Made by a program: the position numbers and the translations under genes. A model generated the notes under the pieces. That model worked only from the letters and a program-made list of their open reading frames with translations. It was not told the origin of the DNA and did not search any database. From Rickettsiales bacterium (GTDB taxonomy: Bacteria > Pseudomonadota > Alphaproteobacteria > Methylaequorales > Methylaequoraceae): DNA of 16,407 bases. Location: the NCBI GenBank assembly GCA_002715305.1, contig PAYV01000014.1, positions 1 to 16,407 of the forward strand. The letters run 5' to 3'. Positions 1-7,237 of this stretch are shown in pieces (positions within the stretch are counted from its first letter, which is position 1; every line of letters begins with the position of its first letter).

Positions 1-31
1 TATTCACAAAAAATTTCAGTTTGTTACATTT

Positions 32-1252
32 TTATGCATAACTATCTTCAATCCAATTCTCTATTTTGTCAAACACCGAAACTACTTTACTGCCAGAAAT
101 TTGTTCATTGATTTCAGAGATTCGATGATTCTTTGATAATTCAATAAGACCTAGTAATGAACTAAATTCTGGCTTATTATAAAAAAAACTAGAGTTATTC
201 TCAATTTTACCAATCCTACTTTTTCTATTAAAGAGTTGTGAAGAAAGAGATTCAAGTCCATAAATTTTACTAGCACCTCCAGTTAACACAATATTATTAA
301 TTCCTACCCTGGCGTGCAAATTATCAAATAAGTTGTCTCTTATTATTTCTAAAATTTCCTCATATCTCGGCTTAATAATTCCTAGTAACAAATTTTTACT
401 TATTTTTTTCTTGTTTTTTGAATCGGTACCAATTTCAATTGTTTCATTATACGATGACTGAAGGTTTCCATGAATTATTTTTGCTAATTCTGCCTCTTCT
501 TCAGAAACTTCAAGACCTTTAGATAAATCCTTTGTAATATCTATCCCACCGAGCGGAATATTATCAGTGTAAATAATTTTATTTTTTAGAAAAACAACAA
601 CTTTTGAAGAGTAATAACCAATGTCTATACAAACTGTTCCTGATTTTTTTTCATATTCACTAAGATTAGCTAATGCAGCAGCCACACCAGAATCATAAAA
701 ATTTTTTATTTTAATCTTATTTTTATCAAAACATTTTTCAAATCCATTAATTAATAGTTTATCAACAAAAACATTAAAACTTGAGAAACCAATATTATTA
801 CATTTTTTTCCTAATGGATCATCGCTAACTTCATTATTATTTAAATAAAAATTGTATGGAAAAGAATGAATTAGCTGTTTATTTTTTATGTTTATATCAA
901 TTATATTTTTTTTATAAATTTCTCTGATTATTTTTTTTGTTATTCCAAGCTTTCCTGCCTTTAATTCTGAATAGTTTTTTTTTGTATAAATATTGTTATC
1001 AGTAATGTTTGAAAAAAATTTATCTCCTTTTCTTAAAATTTTAGATTTATTTGCAATCTCAAATACATTGTTAATTTCATTGGATAGTAAATCATAATTC
1101 TGGATTGTGTTTTGTACGATACCCTTGCTTTTTTTATGTCCCATACCAAGAATCTTTGTCTTATTTTCTTCAACTCTAAAAATTATGCACGCAATCTTAC
1201 TATTACCTATGTCAAAAATAGTTATCGGACTGTCTTTTTTTAATCTGAACAT
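32..1252 (-). CDS. ftsA: Cell division protein FtsA
   Basis: Actin-like protein that tethers FtsZ filaments to the membrane and recruits later divisome proteins. The 406-residue product has the phosphate-1 motif FDIGNSKIA (13-21), a 1C-type subdomain inserted after it, the phosphate-2 region at IDIG (209-212), the adenosine motif VLTGGASKIYGL (322-333) and a C-terminal amphipathic helix, SVFDKIENWIEDSYA (392-406), for membrane binding. Phosphate-2 is unusual: IDIG is followed by YYSSK, where the family normally has a Gly- and Thr-rich GGGTT-like loop. The start at 1252 overlaps ftsQ by 13 bases. It is the last gene seen; ftsZ does not follow within the 31 bases left. Family assignment is secure from flanking motifs and context, while normal nucleotide handling is less certain. 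Confidence 0.94.
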   Translation of the reverse strand: MFRLKKDSPITIFDIGNSKIACIIFRVEENKTKILGMGHKKSKGIVQNTIQNYDLLSNEINNVFEIANKSKILRKGDKFFSNITDNNIYTKKNYSELKAGKLGITKKIIREIYKKNIIDINIKNKQLIHSFPYNFYLNNNEVSDDPLGKKCNNIGFSSFNVFVDKLLINGFEKCFDKNKIKIKNFYDSGVAAALANLSEYEKKSGTVCIDIGYYSSKVVVFLKNKIIYTDNIPLGGIDITKDLSKGLEVSEEEAELAKIIHGNLQSSYNETIEIGTDSKNKKKISKNLLLGIIKPRYEEILEIIRDNLFDNLHARVGINNIVLTGGASKIYGLESLSSQLFNRKSRIGKIENNSSFFYNKPEFSSLLGLIELSKNHRISEINEQISGSKVVSVFDKIENWIEDSYA

Positions 1253-1935
1253 TGTTTTTTACTCAAATAGATTCTTCCTTCTGTTCTTAAATCTACACTT
1301 TTATAATTTTTATAAATCTCTAAAACTTTTATTTTTCTTAATATTTTAATTGATTTTTCAAAATTTTTTACTGGAATTAAAAAACATTTTTCATTGCTCA
1401 GAAAAAAACTCCAGCCAACATCCTCAATAAAATAAATTTTTTTTAAATTTTGCAAAATTGAGGTTTTATATTTATCTAATTCAGCAATTTCAGAGACATA
1501 TTTATCAGCATTTTTGCCATACATTGCTGTCAAATTCTTGAATGAAAAATTATAATTTAAAATTCTGCCTTTTTTATCTATATAGTTGTAACTATTATTA
1601 TTGTTCCAAATCATAAATGGGTATTTTTCATAAATAAAAATATCAAGAATTCCTGACGGATGTAATACAAATTCAAAATTATTTATTTCATTTATGTTTT
1701 TCAAATTATTTTTTAATTTTTTAGAACTAAAAGACCAATAATTTTGATTTAAATATATATCTAAATAGTTCATTAAATTGTTCTTATCCAAATACTTTAA
1801 ATTAAGAAAGTTTATTTCTGTAATTCTTTTCTGTGGAAAAAGATCTATAAAATTCAATTTTGAATATTTATTTAAATGACTTATCCCAAACAGTGCCATT
1901 ATTAGAACTAATGAAAAAATTAAGAAATTACGCAT
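1240..1935 (-). CDS. ftsQ: Cell division protein FtsQ
   Basis: Bitopic divisome protein that forms the FtsQLB complex regulating septal synthesis. The 231-residue product has a membrane anchor almost at its N-terminus (about 4-18), a POTRA-like segment around ITEINFLNLKYLDKNNL (38-54, extending to about 103) and a beta-rich periplasmic domain ending with YKSVDLRTEGRIYL (211-224), which matches the end of the FtsQ fold. The start is firm because a TGA lies in frame immediately before the ATG. This leaves only three residues before the hydrophobic stretch, whereas characterised homologues usually have a longer cytoplasmic tail, so the protein is on the short side. It overlaps ddl by 16 bases and ftsA by 13. 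Sequence identity is weak; the call uses topology, the C-terminal motif and position. Confidence 0.88.
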   Translation of the reverse strand: MRNFLIFSLVLIMALFGISHLNKYSKLNFIDLFPQKRITEINFLNLKYLDKNNLMNYLDIYLNQNYWSFSSKKLKNNLKNINEINNFEFVLHPSGILDIFIYEKYPFMIWNNNNSYNYIDKKGRILNYNFSFKNLTAMYGKNADKYVSEIAELDKYKTSILQNLKKIYFIEDVGWSFFLSNEKCFLIPVKNFEKSIKILRKIKVLEIYKNYKSVDLRTEGRIYLSKKQCSD

Positions 1936-2840
1936 TCAGGATTGGATAAAATTATTTCACATAATTCAAGAAAATTTATACCTTTTGCAGCTGCCATTTC
2001 TGGAAGTAATGAGTTTTTGGTTAAACCAGGCTGAGTATTGATTTCAAGTAAATAGACTTTTTTATTTTTTTCATCATACCTAAAATCTAATCTACTTACA
2101 CAATTGCATTCCAATTTATTATGAACATCTTCAGAAATCGATTTCAGCGATTTTAAAATGCTTTTTGGTAATTTAGGATTTATTTCATGTTTTGCAATTT
2201 TTAGATACTTATTTTTATAATCATAAACTTCATCATCAAAAATAATTTCCATAACACCACAAACCCTATTATCTAATATACCAACTGTAAGTTCTCTACC
2301 GGATATAAATTCTTCATAAATAAAATTTTTTAAAAAATTTTCTTTGTTTTTAAGAAAAGTATTTAATTGTTTGACATCATCAATTTTTAAGAGTTGATTA
2401 CTAGATCCACCACATATTGGTTTCACAATTAATGGAAAGTCTAACTTTGTCTCGGTACTAATATTTGTAATTAAATTTCCTTTTGGAGTATTTATTCCAA
2501 ATTTCTCAAATAAAATTTTTGAAAAATATTTATTCATTGATACTGACGATGCCAGAACAGCAGAATGTGTGTATGGGATTTGCAAATAATTAAGAATAGC
2601 TTGAATTTGACCATCTTCACCAAAGTATCCATGTAGACAGTTAAAAATTATATCGGGTTTGCTTTTTTTAATGTCCGAAATTAATTTAGCGCAATTTCTA
2701 TTTACATTAATTAGTGTAACATCAAATTTATCTTTAAGAACTCTATGAACTTCTTTCGCTGAAAGTAAAGAAATTTCTGATTCATCAGAAATACCTCCTT
2801 GAAGCAGAGATATCTTTTTATATTTTTTTAAAACACCCAA
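1920..2840 (-). CDS. ddl: D-alanine--D-alanine ligase
   Basis: ATP-grasp enzyme that makes the D-Ala-D-Ala dipeptide used by MurF. The 306-residue product matches DdlB length. The start is TTG at 2840: an in-frame TAG lies two codons upstream, and the conserved ISLLQGG begins only ten residues in. Visible features are E22 in the SEISLL segment, LHGYFGEDGQIQ (69-80), the omega-loop tyrosines in YDYKNKY (206-212), SRLDF (249-253) and the metal-binding LEINTQPGLT (265-274). The serine loop reads PICGGSSNQ (141-149) where most family members have an EGSSVG-like sequence, so the usual Glu and Val-Gly are replaced while the two serines remain. It overlaps murB by 23 bases and ftsQ by 16. The rest of the catalytic set looks intact, so I expect an active enzyme. 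Confidence 0.93.
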   Translation of the reverse strand: MGVLKKYKKISLLQGGISDESEISLLSAKEVHRVLKDKFDVTLINVNRNCAKLISDIKKSKPDIIFNCLHGYFGEDGQIQAILNYLQIPYTHSAVLASSVSMNKYFSKILFEKFGINTPKGNLITNISTETKLDFPLIVKPICGGSSNQLLKIDDVKQLNTFLKNKENFLKNFIYEEFISGRELTVGILDNRVCGVMEIIFDDEVYDYKNKYLKIAKHEINPKLPKSILKSLKSISEDVHNKLECNCVSRLDFRYDEKNKKVYLLEINTQPGLTKNSLLPEMAAAKGINFLELCEIILSNPECVIS

Positions 2841-3726
2841 TTCTTTCTATCTCCCATTCAAGATTAATTTTACATTTTTTTTTTATATTTTCTTTTATTT
2901 CTTCACCTAGTAATTCAATATCAAGTGATGACGCATGTTCATCATTAACTAAAAAATTGGAATGTTTTTGAGACACTTTTGCTCCTCCAAGTCTTTTTCC
3001 TCTGTATCCAATACTATCAATTAATTTCCAAGCTGATTTTGTTTTACTTGGATTTCTGAATGTACTTCCACCAGTTCTAATAGCGAATGGTTGAGTATTT
3101 TTTCTTAAAATTGAAATCTTATCTAAGTTTTTTTTTATAAATGAATTTTTTTTATAATTATATTTAAATTCAGCATCAATTATTGTTAAATTTTTGTGAA
3201 TAGATGACTTCCTGTAACCAAATTTTAAATCTTTTTTTGTTAATTTCTTTATTTTTGAATTTCTATCTATTACTCTACAAGAAATAAAATAGTCACTTAT
3301 TTCGTTACCATAACATCCAGCATTCATTTTGACATTGCCACCTATTGTGCCTGGTATTCCCTTAAGAAATTCTAATCCACCTATATTATTATTTTGACAA
3401 AATTTTGCTAATTCAGAATCTCTTACAGCACTACCAACAACAATACTTGAATTAGACTTTTTAATCTCTATTTTTGAAAATTCTTTTCCTAATTTTAATA
3501 CAATCCCTTTAAATCCTCCATCTCTTATAATTACGTTAGAGCCAGCACCTAATAGAAAGACAGGAATTGTTTTTGGTAAAAATTTAAAAAGAAAAATTAA
3601 TTTATCTAGTGTATTTACTTTGATAAATACAGATGAATTTCCCCCCGACCCAAACCAAGTTCTTTTTCCAAAATTATAATTGATTATAAAATTTGAAGAT
3701 TTTTTTTCTGAATTTATAAAAATCAT
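2818..3726 (-). CDS. murB: UDP-N-acetylenolpyruvoylglucosamine reductase MurB
   Basis: FAD-dependent enzyme that reduces UDP-GlcNAc-enolpyruvate with NADPH to UDP-MurNAc. The 302-residue product has the FAD-binding segments GAGSNVIIRDGG (60-71) and GIPGTIGGNVKMNAGCYG (123-140), YRKSS with the substrate-binding Y171-R172, GGSTFRNP with the likely proton donor S221, and a C-terminal LEWEIERIG in which E292 fits the catalytic glutamate. Length fits the shorter MurB type common in alphaproteobacteria. It starts 2 bases after murC. Its last 23 bases overlap ddl, the longest overlap in the operon. Confidence 0.95.
   Translation of the reverse strand: MIFINSEKKSSNFIINYNFGKRTWFGSGGNSSVFIKVNTLDKLIFLFKFLPKTIPVFLLGAGSNVIIRDGGFKGIVLKLGKEFSKIEIKKSNSSIVVGSAVRDSELAKFCQNNNIGGLEFLKGIPGTIGGNVKMNAGCYGNEISDYFISCRVIDRNSKIKKLTKKDLKFGYRKSSIHKNLTIIDAEFKYNYKKNSFIKKNLDKISILRKNTQPFAIRTGGSTFRNPSKTKSAWKLIDSIGYRGKRLGGAKVSQKHSNFLVNDEHASSLDIELLGEEIKENIKKKCKINLEWEIERIGCFKKI
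2851..2855 (-). promoter_or_regulatory. Probable ribosome binding site for the TTG start of ddl
   Basis: GGGAG on the coding strand lies 10 bases before the TTG at 2840, inside the 3' end of murB. The same frame has a TAG two codons upstream of that TTG and offers no ATG or GTG before the conserved LLQGG segment, so this weakly spaced site supports TTG initiation. Confidence 0.5.
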
Positions 3727-3728
3727 AT

Positions 3729-5123
3729 TTATTTAAGAAATTTTACAAATCTTTGAGCAATTTTACTACTTAAGCCGGCACCTAAAAAAATTACATTGTC
3801 ACCTTTTGAGATTTTGTTATTTAAATCTTTAAATAAATCTTTCTCTAAATTTACACTTTTAATCACTTTATTTTTAAATTTCTTTTTTAATGTATTTTCT
3901 ATTGTATTTGGGGTAATCTTTTGTCTATTTTGTTCACCAGCTGAATATATAGGGAGAATATAGATGAAATCAGATTGTTTAAATGACATTGCAAATTCAT
4001 CTAAAAACTTTGTTATTCTTGAGAACCTGTGAGGTTCAAAAATCGAAAATATTCTTTTTCTAGTAATTAATTTAAGAGATTCTAAAGTTTTTTTAATTTC
4101 AACAGGGTGGTGAGCGTAATCGTCAATAATCATATTATTATCATTTTTAGATATAATTGAAAATCTTCTTCTAACTCCCTCATAATTTTTTAATCCTTGT
4201 TTAATGCTTAAATTAGAAATTCCCAAACCTTTTGCAACACAAATTGAACCTAAAATGTTTTGGATATTATGATTTCCAATGATTGGAACTATAATATTTT
4301 TAATTTTTTCTTTTTTTTTTAAATTTATAATTACATCAAATTTTGAAAAAAATCTTTTTTTTATCTCAACAATCTTTACATCACTAGCATAAAAATTTGC
4401 TTTGTCGTTTAATCCAAAAGAAAATATTTTTTTTTCAAAAAGCTTTTCTTTTATATCTTTGACATTTTTACTATCTATGCACAAAGCTATGAAACCATAA
4501 AAAGGAATATTCTTGGCATATTCAACAAAAGCTGCCTTTATTTGGTTTAAGTTTTTATAGAAATCAATATGTTCTAAGTCTATGTTATTAATGAGGCCAA
4601 TTGTTGACGGCAAACAAACAAATGAGCCGTCAGATTCGTCAGCTTCAGCAACCAACCACTTACCCTTTCCTAATTTTGCATTGGTTTGAAAGCTATTGAT
4701 GATTCCACCATTAATAATTGTAGGGTCAAAACCTGCTTTTTCTAAAATTGTTGCAATTAGAGATGTGGTAGTAGTTTTACCATGAGATCCAGCAACAGTA
4801 ATGGAAGATTTCAATCTCATCACTTCAGCTAACATTGAAGCTCTGGAAAGAATAGGAATTTTTTTTTCTTGAGCAAATTTAAGTTCTTTATTATTTTTTT
4901 TTATTGCTGAAGAGAACACAACCATATCTGCCTTTTGTACGTTTTTGGATGAATGACTAGAAAAAATCTTTATTCCTTTTTTAGATAATTTTCTAATTAT
5001 TAAGTTCTGATTTATATCGCTTCCGGAAACTTTAAACCCAAGTTTAAAAAGAATTTCAGCAATTGCGCTCATTCCAATACCACCAATCCCAATGAAGTGA
5101 ATACTTTTTTTTTTCCCAATCAT
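3729..5123 (-). CDS. murC: UDP-MurNAc:L-alanine ligase MurC
   Basis: Cytoplasmic ATP-dependent ligase that adds L-alanine to UDP-MurNAc, the first stem-peptide step. The 464-residue product starts MIGKKKSIHF at 5123, directly before the family's IGIGGIGMSAIAE signature (11-23), which fixes the start. Other motifs are GSHGKTTTT (112-120), ADESDGS (161-167), NIDLEHIDFY (180-189), GNHNIQN (283-289), EGVRRRF (315-321), DDYAHHP (334-340) and EPHRFSR (363-369). All are MurC-specific and length is normal. The upstream murG frame is open into it because of the A12 run, but a ribosome binding-like site precedes this ATG and the corrected murG stop overlaps it as TAATG. It ends 2 bases before murB. Confidence 0.95.
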   Translation of the reverse strand: MIGKKKSIHFIGIGGIGMSAIAEILFKLGFKVSGSDINQNLIIRKLSKKGIKIFSSHSSKNVQKADMVVFSSAIKKNNKELKFAQEKKIPILSRASMLAEVMRLKSSITVAGSHGKTTTTSLIATILEKAGFDPTIINGGIINSFQTNAKLGKGKWLVAEADESDGSFVCLPSTIGLINNIDLEHIDFYKNLNQIKAAFVEYAKNIPFYGFIALCIDSKNVKDIKEKLFEKKIFSFGLNDKANFYASDVKIVEIKKRFFSKFDVIINLKKKEKIKNIIVPIIGNHNIQNILGSICVAKGLGISNLSIKQGLKNYEGVRRRFSIISKNDNNMIIDDYAHHPVEIKKTLESLKLITRKRIFSIFEPHRFSRITKFLDEFAMSFKQSDFIYILPIYSAGEQNRQKITPNTIENTLKKKFKNKVIKSVNLEKDLFKDLNNKISKGDNVIFLGAGLSSKIAQRFVKFLK

Positions 5124-6152
5124 TATGATACTTCTTCTTTGACTAAATCTAATAAAGAATTCTTGTGAGATACTGGATTCGTTTTCACTAATTTTTTTTT
5201 TTTCAAAAAACTTACTTTGCAAAACTCTTGCAATATAACAATAATCTATTTTTTTTTCATTAACAATTAAACATTCATTTTTCTTTTTAAATTCTCTTGC
5301 ATTGAGGTACTGGTGATCTTCCATTGATGTAGGTAAAGGGATAAGAATTGCGAATTTCATGAATAATTCAAGTTCGGCAAGTGTTGAAGAACCACATCGT
5401 GACATTACAACATCAGCAATTGAAATCTTTTGATAAATATTTTTAAAAAATTTTCTTAAAACAAAATTAATTCCTAACTCTTGATACTTTTTTTTAAGCC
5501 TAAGGTAATCTTCATTTCTAACTTGTTGAATAACTAAGATTTCTTTTTTATACTTTTTATTTAAGAATTTTAAAATTTCTGGAACTATATTTGCAAACAC
5601 TCTTGCTCCCTGACTTCCACCAATTATTAAAAAAACCTTTTTTTTGTTTTTCTTTATGATGTGAATTTTTTTCCTTACTGGGATTCCTGTAAATTTAGAA
5701 TTTTTTGGAGCAAACTGTGTTTTTTTAAAAGTTAAGGCAACTTTAGTATTAAATTTTGATAAAAATCTATTAGCTTTTCCAAGAATAGCGTTTTGTTCGT
5801 GGATTAAAGTTTTAATTTGAAATATTTTTGCTAAAACGATTGGAAATATTGAAGTATAACCACCAAATCCTACGACTAAATCAGGTTTGGTTTTGATATA
5901 AAGATATGTAGTCTTAATGATTGATGAAAATACTCCAAAAATATTTTTAATTAGTTGTTTAATTGAACCTGTGAATCTTGGAGTTAAAACATTATTAAAT
6001 TTACAGGAATTATTTTTGGCTAACACTTCAACTCTATCGTCTACTAAAAAAATAAAATCAAATTTTTTTTCTTTACATGATTTATAAAGAGCTAAAGCTG
6101 GAAAAAAATGACCACCAGAACCTCCAGCTACTAAAAATATTTTTTTCTTCAT
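5123..6152 (-). CDS. murG: Lipid II synthase MurG, 3' end frameshifted at an A12 run
   Basis: GT-B glycosyltransferase at the inner face of the membrane; adds GlcNAc from UDP-GlcNAc to lipid I, giving lipid II. The N-terminal domain has AGGSGGH (9-15), GFGGYTS (95-101) and HEQN (118-121). The C-terminal domain has GGSQGAR (178-184), SRCGSSTLAE (251-260) and PLPTSMEDHQYLNA (272-285). As written, the frame runs without a stop into murC, giving an apparent 807-residue fusion. Codon 317 (GAA) begins a run of 12 A residues. With 11 A residues the frame instead continues through a helix-like end, NSLLDLVKEEVS, much like normal MurG C-termini, and stops at TAA (5123-5125) overlapping the murC ATG, giving 342 residues. 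I therefore annotate a separate murG with a one-base frameshift. It may be a sequencing error or a natural slippage site. It overlaps ftsW by 4 bases. Confidence 0.9.
5131..5140 (-). promoter_or_regulatory. Probable ribosome binding site of murC
   Basis: The coding strand reads AAAGAAGAAG and then 7 bases to the ATG at 5123. This purine-rich Shine-Dalgarno-like stretch at normal spacing supports separate initiation of murC, and so argues against murG-murC being a genuine designed fusion. In this A-rich genome such stretches are common, so the site is only suggestive. Confidence 0.5.
5192..5203 (-). other. A12 homopolymer: frameshift or slippage site in murG
   Basis: Twelve consecutive A residues on the coding strand follow the G of codon 317 of murG. 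With 12 A residues MurG and MurC are in one frame; with 11, MurG ends at its own TAA overlapping the murC ATG. The run equals the longest homopolymer seen elsewhere in the window (T12 in ftsW, where the frame is intact). A miscount of one base, a real indel, or RNA polymerase slippage could each explain it. Confidence 0.8.
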
Positions 6153-7237
6153 CTATTTTTTTTGGTTAATGATAATATAAAGCCTATTAAAATCGAACAG
6201 GAGAGCATTGATGATCCACCATATGAAATGAATGGTAAAGTCATGCCTTTAGTTGGAAAAATTTTTAAGCTTGAAGAAACATTAATTATCGTTTGAAAAA
6301 TAAAAATATTTGATAGTCCTATTAATGCAGAAAAGTTAAAGAAATTTTTTTCATTAACAGATATCAAATAAATTCTCCAAAATATAAAAAGATAAATTAA
6401 CAAAATTAATGATATGAATATTATACCAAGTTCTTCTCCAGCTAAAGCAAAGATAAAATCAGAATGAACATCTGGTAGAGCTTTTGAAATTTTTCCTGCA
6501 CCTAAGCCTTTACCAAAAAAACCTCCACTAGAAAATGATTCTAGAGATTTTGAAATTTGATAATTATCTCCGATATTCAAAAAAAAATTTTTTAATCTAA
6601 ACTGAACATGATCAAGAAAGAAAAAACAAAATACCAATGTAGAAATAAAAGAAAAAATCATAAAAGAAATTATTTTTAAATTTATCCTAGCCATTATTAA
6701 TTGCGTAAACCAGACAATAAAAAGAAGAATGAACATTCCAAAATCAGGCTGAGAAATTAAAATACAAGATATTATTAATAATAGAACTATGTTATAAATT
6801 ATTGAATTATCATTTTTATTTTTATATCTACTAAAAAGTAGTGCACTAACTACTATAAAACTTGGTTTGAAAAGTTCTGACGGTTGTAAAGAAAAATTAG
6901 AAAGTTTTATCCATCTTGATGCACCCTTAAATTCTGAAAAAAAAAAAATTGCAATAGTGGAAAGTATAATTGCTGAAGTCAAAATTATTATTGAGCAGAA
7001 AATGATATTTTTTGGAGAGAGAGTAGAGAGTATTAGAATAGTGAATATACCTATCATTACAAAAATTATATGTTTTTTAATCAAGAAGTATTGAGAGACT
7101 TCATATTTGGATCCAAGCACTTGAGATGCACTAAAAACAAGAATTACTCCAATGGAGATTAAAATAAAAGTTGGAATTAAAATATATTTATCTAGGTCAT
7201 TCCACCAATTTTTAATTTTATTAAATCCATTATTCAT
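6149..7237 (-). CDS. ftsW: Septal peptidoglycan glycosyltransferase FtsW
   Basis: SEDS-family polytopic membrane enzyme that polymerises lipid II into septal glycan together with FtsI. The open frame extends upstream to 7333, but I place the start at 7237 (MNNGFNK, 362 residues). This gives the expected short cytoplasmic tail with WWNDLDKY before the first membrane helix, overlaps murD by only 8 bases, and leaves out residues that merely shadow the conserved murD 3' end. SEDS motifs are present: GASRWIKL (105-112), LQPSELFKP (117-125), ISQPDFG (161-167), ALPDVHSDFIFALAGEELG with the likely catalytic D260, and GMTLPFISYGGSS near the C-terminus. It overlaps murG by 4 bases (ATGA). A T12 run in the coding strand is crossed in frame. 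FtsW rather than RodA is inferred from the dcw context. Confidence 0.95.
   Translation of the reverse strand: MNNGFNKIKNWWNDLDKYILIPTFILISIGVILVFSASQVLGSKYEVSQYFLIKKHIIFVMIGIFTILILSTLSPKNIIFCSIIILTSAIILSTIAIFFFSEFKGASRWIKLSNFSLQPSELFKPSFIVVSALLFSRYKNKNDNSIIYNIVLLLIISCILISQPDFGMFILLFIVWFTQLIMARINLKIISFMIFSFISTLVFCFFFLDHVQFRLKNFFLNIGDNYQISKSLESFSSGGFFGKGLGAGKISKALPDVHSDFIFALAGEELGIIFISLILLIYLFIFWRIYLISVNEKNFFNFSALIGLSNIFIFQTIINVSSSLKIFPTKGMTLPFISYGGSSMLSCSILIGFILSLTKKNR

Noticed and set aside
1..31. Terminator or start of the next gene after ftsA
   Set aside because: The 31 bases have a T6 stretch on the coding strand but no inverted repeat before it. A GTG near the edge has too little following sequence to judge.
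2793..2798. GGAGGT on the coding strand within ddl, with an ATG 9 bases later
   Set aside because: The bases encode the conserved Gly-Gly of Ddl, and the ATG is out of frame and leads to only a very short peptide.
3729..6152. A genuine bifunctional MurG-MurC fusion protein
   Set aside because: The joining segment does not resemble either family, a one-base change in an A12 run restores a normal MurG end with a TAATG junction, and murC has its own ribosome binding-like site. I annotate two genes and list the fusion only as a possibility.
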